Of a stretch of DNA of 64,000 bases, positions 60,150 to 64,000 are shown one piece after another (positions within the stretch are counted from its first letter, which is position 1; every line of letters starts with the position of its first letter). The DNA is from Selaginella tamariscina. Taxonomy: Eukaryota; Streptophyta; Lycopodiopsida; Selaginellales; Selaginellaceae. The translations under genes were made by a program, and so were the position numbers. Where the stretch lies: the NCBI GenBank assembly GCA_003024785.1, contig PUQB01000330.1, forward strand, positions 62,001 to 126,000, given 5' to 3'. Below the pieces are notes generated by a model. The model had not been told where the DNA came from, searched no databases, and saw only the letters and a list, made by a program, of their open reading frames with translations.

Positions 60150-63100
60150 TTAAGCTTTAGAAAATATACATTCCCTTGCAGTTTTGTTAATTGTGACTTT
60201 ATCAACGCTTCTTGACATCCACCCATATCGAATAGATTTAACATTTATAAAACATGCTGAGTCTTTTTGATTGGGAGACCATGTTTTCTCTAGGCATCCA
60301 TTATATCTTTCGCTCTCCTTCTCGTGTCGCCTTTTTTGTGGTTTGAACTATGCAACCTTAACAATATTATTTTTTGTGATTACTTCAGGTGTGTCGATAA
60401 TTTGACCCATCCAAATAGGCTGATTATATGACGCATCTGGAGTAATGAGAACCATCATTAGTTTTTGAAGATCCTGGCAACAATCAAAGTATGCTTTAGG
60501 TTTTTGGTTCCTTTGTCCAACAAAGTGTGGGATTTGCACTTCCATATCACTACTGGCTTCTATGTTGTTTGTGCTTAGTGATGTTATTTCAATCTCCTCT
60601 CGCCACCTTGTTTTAGGCCAAAAGGGTGTTGCAATTCTGTACTTGTGACAGTAGGCCCTTCCAACTCTCAAACAACAGTCTCCTAATAGTCGACCACATG
60701 CTTATACAGTTCTGAGTAACCAGTTGCCTTATCAGAATTCTTTGGCATCGATTTTTAAACCCATGCCACATATTTTTTAATGCCATCAATAATAACCTCT
60801 TATTCCTTGAGCTAGGCACTCAATGGAATAAGGTTTGGTTGTCCTTTTGGGAGAAGTGGCTTTCCATTCTCTCCACTTTTGAAGAGCATTAACCCCTCTT
60901 TTGGTAACCACTCCTGCTCTGATGGCCATAACTTTACTGCATAATAGGTATACCATCTCGTATGGAGAAAAAGAATTGTAACGGCACAAGGTGACCAACT
61001 AAAGAATCACTCCCTCTTTTATATACTCTTTGAGAAATTTTTGAAGTCTAGCACCTTAGTCACAAGCAAAGCGTAACTTTTTTGGAGATGCAGTTTTCAA
61101 AAAGATTCATCATATGCGGTAAGGTAAGTGCACTTGTCCTTTTTGTAGAGTTGGAGACCTTGCTGAAGAATGCATCAATATCTTCATGAGTGTGACCAAC
61201 CATAAGAAAACTGAGCGAGATTGTTTCAAACACACCTTTGGCAACAAGCATTGACAAGTATGCTAGCACATATCTAGAAAATAAAAATAAGTATGAGCTT
61301 GAGAACCCTTAAGTAAAATGATTTACCTATTTTTGTTCTCGCCTGCACAATTATCCATCTGTAAAAGCAAATGACAATAAAGCTTATTTGATGTTGAGGA
61401 CACATGTACACTATTTGAGCTAGATCCCTCCACTGAACCTGAACTCTCAACAGGGCCATTTTTTTTTTGTGCAGGCTGCTGACAATGCCTCTCATATTCC
61501 CAAGTAGCCTCAAGTGCAGACATGTTCATGAAAGCATTATGTAAAGGTTGAAGGTGTTGTTTCTTCACTTTGAGATCACTGATAGGACATGTCTGTGAGT
61601 GGGCTTCAAGGTTTCTGAAACACATGACCAACGACCCAATAGTGAAATTGGAGTCACTAGACCAATGTGGAAGTGAAAAGTGTCCATATGACTCACAACC
61701 GTGTCCATGTGTTAGCACACATGTCAATGAAATCGGAAGTTTCATGACATTTCCAAGGCACTTTGGTGTTGCAATGAGCTTTGGAATGCTGGTCTTTGAA
61801 TGATCCATATTGTCATGGATCAAGCACAGGTACTCTGATGGGTGTGACACAGAAAGCATGCGGTGTGCATAGTACTAAGACCGGCAAGTTTATTGTGCAA
61901 TCATGTGGGCCTCCATCTTCTTTTGAATGGCAGTGATGTACACCAAGGTTTTTGCACAAGCCTCTGCAGCCTTCAATGATGTACAAGTGTTACACTTGGA
62001 AAAGCTAGAGTGTTTTGCAATCTCCACATCCTTAAAATGAGTATTCCATATGTTGTTGAAGGTACCAATGCATATTGCTTGGAGCCCCATCAAACTAAGG
62101 CACTTGTTCACATGTTCACACAGCTTCAATTGAGTGTAGATTGAAGGCAAAACCTTGAGATTTTTCTTGACCCCTGCATTTGTGGTTCGGTATTTGTGAG
62201 GCATCCTGTTTGCATTTGCTTCCACAAAAGCCTTGAGTATCTCTATGGCTACCATAATGTGAGAGCGGGTTTTGACCAAGCGAGTGTTCCCATGTACTGA
62301 AGTTCGCGCTCCATCTAACCACTCATCCCTCCGACGATAGAACGTGGTCTTTGGGATCCCGTATATACTGTACCAAGCTTTGAAGCAGATGGCCACCTTA
62401 TTAAATACCATGGATGTACTCTGATAACTTGTGTCCAACAGCATATACAAACTCAAGCCTTTGCTTTTGGGTGAGCGTACGAAAGACATGTCTACATTGG
62501 GTAATTTCATTCCGGTCTGCCATCTGACAACACTTCTTCTTGCAGTAGTCAATCGTGGAAATGCTCGTAACACTTTCAAAAGATGTAGAATCCATCTTCA
62601 CCCTCTTGCTAAAACATGCAGGGGAAGATCTGCAACCCATGAATCGCCTTTTTCTTACAATAGGACCAATGCAAGGAACCTCTTCAAATATGAGTTGTTC
62701 TTCCGGGTTGTTTATTATTGAAATCCAACCCAGAATATGTTGAACCATCTTACCGTCTTAATTCAGATGTTCACCACCTCACGAGGGATCTAGGATGCAA
62801 TGTGCCATTAGGTGAAACCTCTGTCACAACTACACCCACGAAGTCGGACCCTAGTTTCTCTTCTGACACTACTTCCATTGGATTTATAGCTGTGATGATG
62901 CCTCTCCCAACCTCAATCTCATGAAGAAAGAATCACCTCATCCTCACAGCAAGCAAGCCATCATCTAGAAAACTCGTGCTACTATTTGTTTGTGACTCTG
63001 CATATTCTATGTCAGTTTTGACTTCATCCAAATTCCACAATACAGAGAACCCTCTTCAAATTCCATTCCCAGAACCTCAACATGCTTGAAAATGGTGTTC

Positions 63101-63230
63101 ACCCATATGCAACACAAGATCTTTGGGCAATATTGTGACATAATGCATTATCATCTCGAACTTCCACAGTTCCAGTGCCAACTATCTTGTTGTTCCGAAG
63201 AAGACATACTTTATTTCCAGTATTATACAT
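60150..63230 (-). pseudogene. DUF7869-type transposase-like gene, minus-strand copy, fuller length
   Basis: Inverted copy of 57319-59643, but it continues about 0.8 kb further at its 3' end. It starts at ATG 63228-63230. The longest open part (62579-61890) holds ATFYRRR-type words and SSFSKCNTCTSLKAAEACAK. Then come IHDNMDHSKTS (61.80 kb), LLLQMDNCAGENKNR (61.36 kb), a 53-base intron (61326-61274) and MVGHTHEDIDAFFSKV (61.2 kb). The C-terminal tail reads on through 60671-60348 (PFWPKTRWREE, IPHFVGQRNQKPKAYFDCCQ) to a TAG at 60348-60350. Beyond that the same frame stays open to 60152 with basic, tail-like sequence, so the TAG may be a mutation within the gene. Other stops and frame changes near 61.07 and 60.8 kb make it non-functional. 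Its 5' side faces array 3. Confidence 0.6.
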
Positions 63231-63381
63231 ATTGTTATGCACATAAATAATTGTGTTATTTATATATTTGTTTATGCAATATTTCTAAGAAATCATAACT
63301 GCGGTTGCTTAATAATATGCATGTGCAATAATACATAATTATGTATAAAGATAATATCTCATGCTTTATTAATACAACTGA

Positions 63382-64000
63382 TGGGCGGGATTAATCCCGC
63401 CGCAGACTCTACCCCTTCGGAGTGAGTCGGCGGGATTAATCCCGCCGTCGACTCTACCCATCGGAGAGAGTCGGCGGGATTAATCCTCCGCCGATACTTC
63501 CTTGTCGGAGAGAGGCGGCGGGATTAATCCCGCCGCAGGCTCCCTTCGACGAGGAAGTACCAGTGGGATTAATCCCACCGCGGGCTCCCTTCGACGAGGA
63601 TGTACCGGCGGGATTAATCCCGTTGCGGACTCCCTCCGACGAGGAAGTACTGGCGGGATTAATCCTGCTGCTGGATCTTCCTCGTCTGTGATAGTCGGCG
63701 GGATTAATCCCGCCCACAACACTAATGACGGAGAATAGGCAACGGGATTAATCCCGCCCATAACTCTGACGACAGGGAATAAGCGGTGGGATTAATCCCG
63801 CCCACAACTCTCTCCAAAACTATGATCTCAAAGATGAATCCTGCCCACAAACTATGAATCCTGCCCATAAATATTTAAAACAGGAAAGTAGTGGCGAGAT
63901 TAATCCTGCCACCCCTTCTCTGCCTCCTAAAATGATTGGCGAGATTAATCCCGCCACCCTTTCTCTGCCTCCTAAAATGATTGGCGAGATTAATCCCGCC
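63382..64000. repeat. Palindromic array 3, 44-45-base pitch, runs off the window
   Basis: Cores start at 63389, 63434, 63478, 63522, 63567, 63612, 63657, 63702, 63746 and 63790 (steps of 44 or 45 only), then 63834. A local insertion follows, and the pitch resumes at 63854, 63898, 63943 and 63988. Its spacers mirror array 2 (reverse complement), and the boundary text TTATTAATACAACTGATGGGC matches the end of array 2. It lies about 0.15 kb upstream of the minus-strand DUF7869-type gene. Confidence 0.95.

Noticed and set aside
63454-63761. Open frames with repeated GINPA or GLIPP peptides across the palindrome arrays (also at 52590-53145 and 56711-56954)
   Set aside because: They arise because GGGATTAATCCC translates as GINP or GLIP in any phase and on both strands; codon use and context give no sign of a gene.

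Overview
The window looks like repeat-rich, AT-rich nuclear DNA from a plant, more likely a non-seed plant (moss, liverwort, lycophyte or fern) than a crop. The evidence is short GT-AG introns of about 45-55 bases, plant-type Ty3/gypsy and Ty1/copia elements, a chromodomain integrase, CCCTAAA-like motifs, and gene families that I associate with seedless plants. That placement is inference. I see no gene I would call certainly intact. Nearly everything is duplicated gene debris, transposable elements or satellites.

Region 1 (1-24.3 kb). It starts with the C-terminal SWIM zinc-finger part of a MULE-like transposase (12-452) and a short fragment of a leucine-rich-repeat-like host gene (634-934). 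A duplicated unit A follows (934-5065), carrying the last two exons of the spliceosomal gene LSM3 on the minus strand. Next come a unit B that holds a Ty3/gypsy element with heat-shock-element LTRs (6557-11265), a short diverged A copy (11.6-12.3 kb), a long but broken LRR-like gene copy (14.5-17.6 kb), a second B (18.7-19.8 kb) and a second A with LSM3 (19.8-24.3 kb).

Region 2 (24.3-37.1 kb). A broken minus-strand chromovirus (24.3-29.7 kb) is followed by a decayed minus-strand MULE-like transposase gene (30.5-33.2 kb). A hAT-like MITE with perfect 8-base target duplications interrupts one of its exons (31705-32469). After that lie a 69-base minisatellite and the 3' half of a Ty1/copia element.

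Region 3 (37.1-47.0 kb). This is an inverted copy of the 12.3-17.6 kb block, with the LRR-like gene on the minus strand. It is split by an old Ty3/gypsy element (42155-46883). The plus-strand arm keeps the clean empty site.

Region 4 (47.0-64.0 kb). This is the most unusual part. A 20-base motif (47041-47060) introduces a minus-strand block holding an FCP1/NIF-like phosphatase pseudogene and a long pseudogene that joins a ParB-like domain to a DNA-methyltransferase-like domain. Its 5' side faces an array of the perfect palindrome GGCGGGATTAATCCCGCC, repeated every 44-45 bases. Satellites follow. A second palindrome array then leads into a plus-strand DUF7869-type transposase-like gene. The same 20-base motif recurs at 59650-59669, after which an inverted copy of the transposase-like gene ends in a third palindrome array that runs off the window. 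In all three cases the array lies just upstream of the gene block and the genes point away from it.

Working hypothesis (inference): region 4 holds decayed copies of a large DNA mobile element family with phased palindromic arrays as promoter or transposase-binding regions, and with a ParB-methyltransferase plus phosphatase as cargo.
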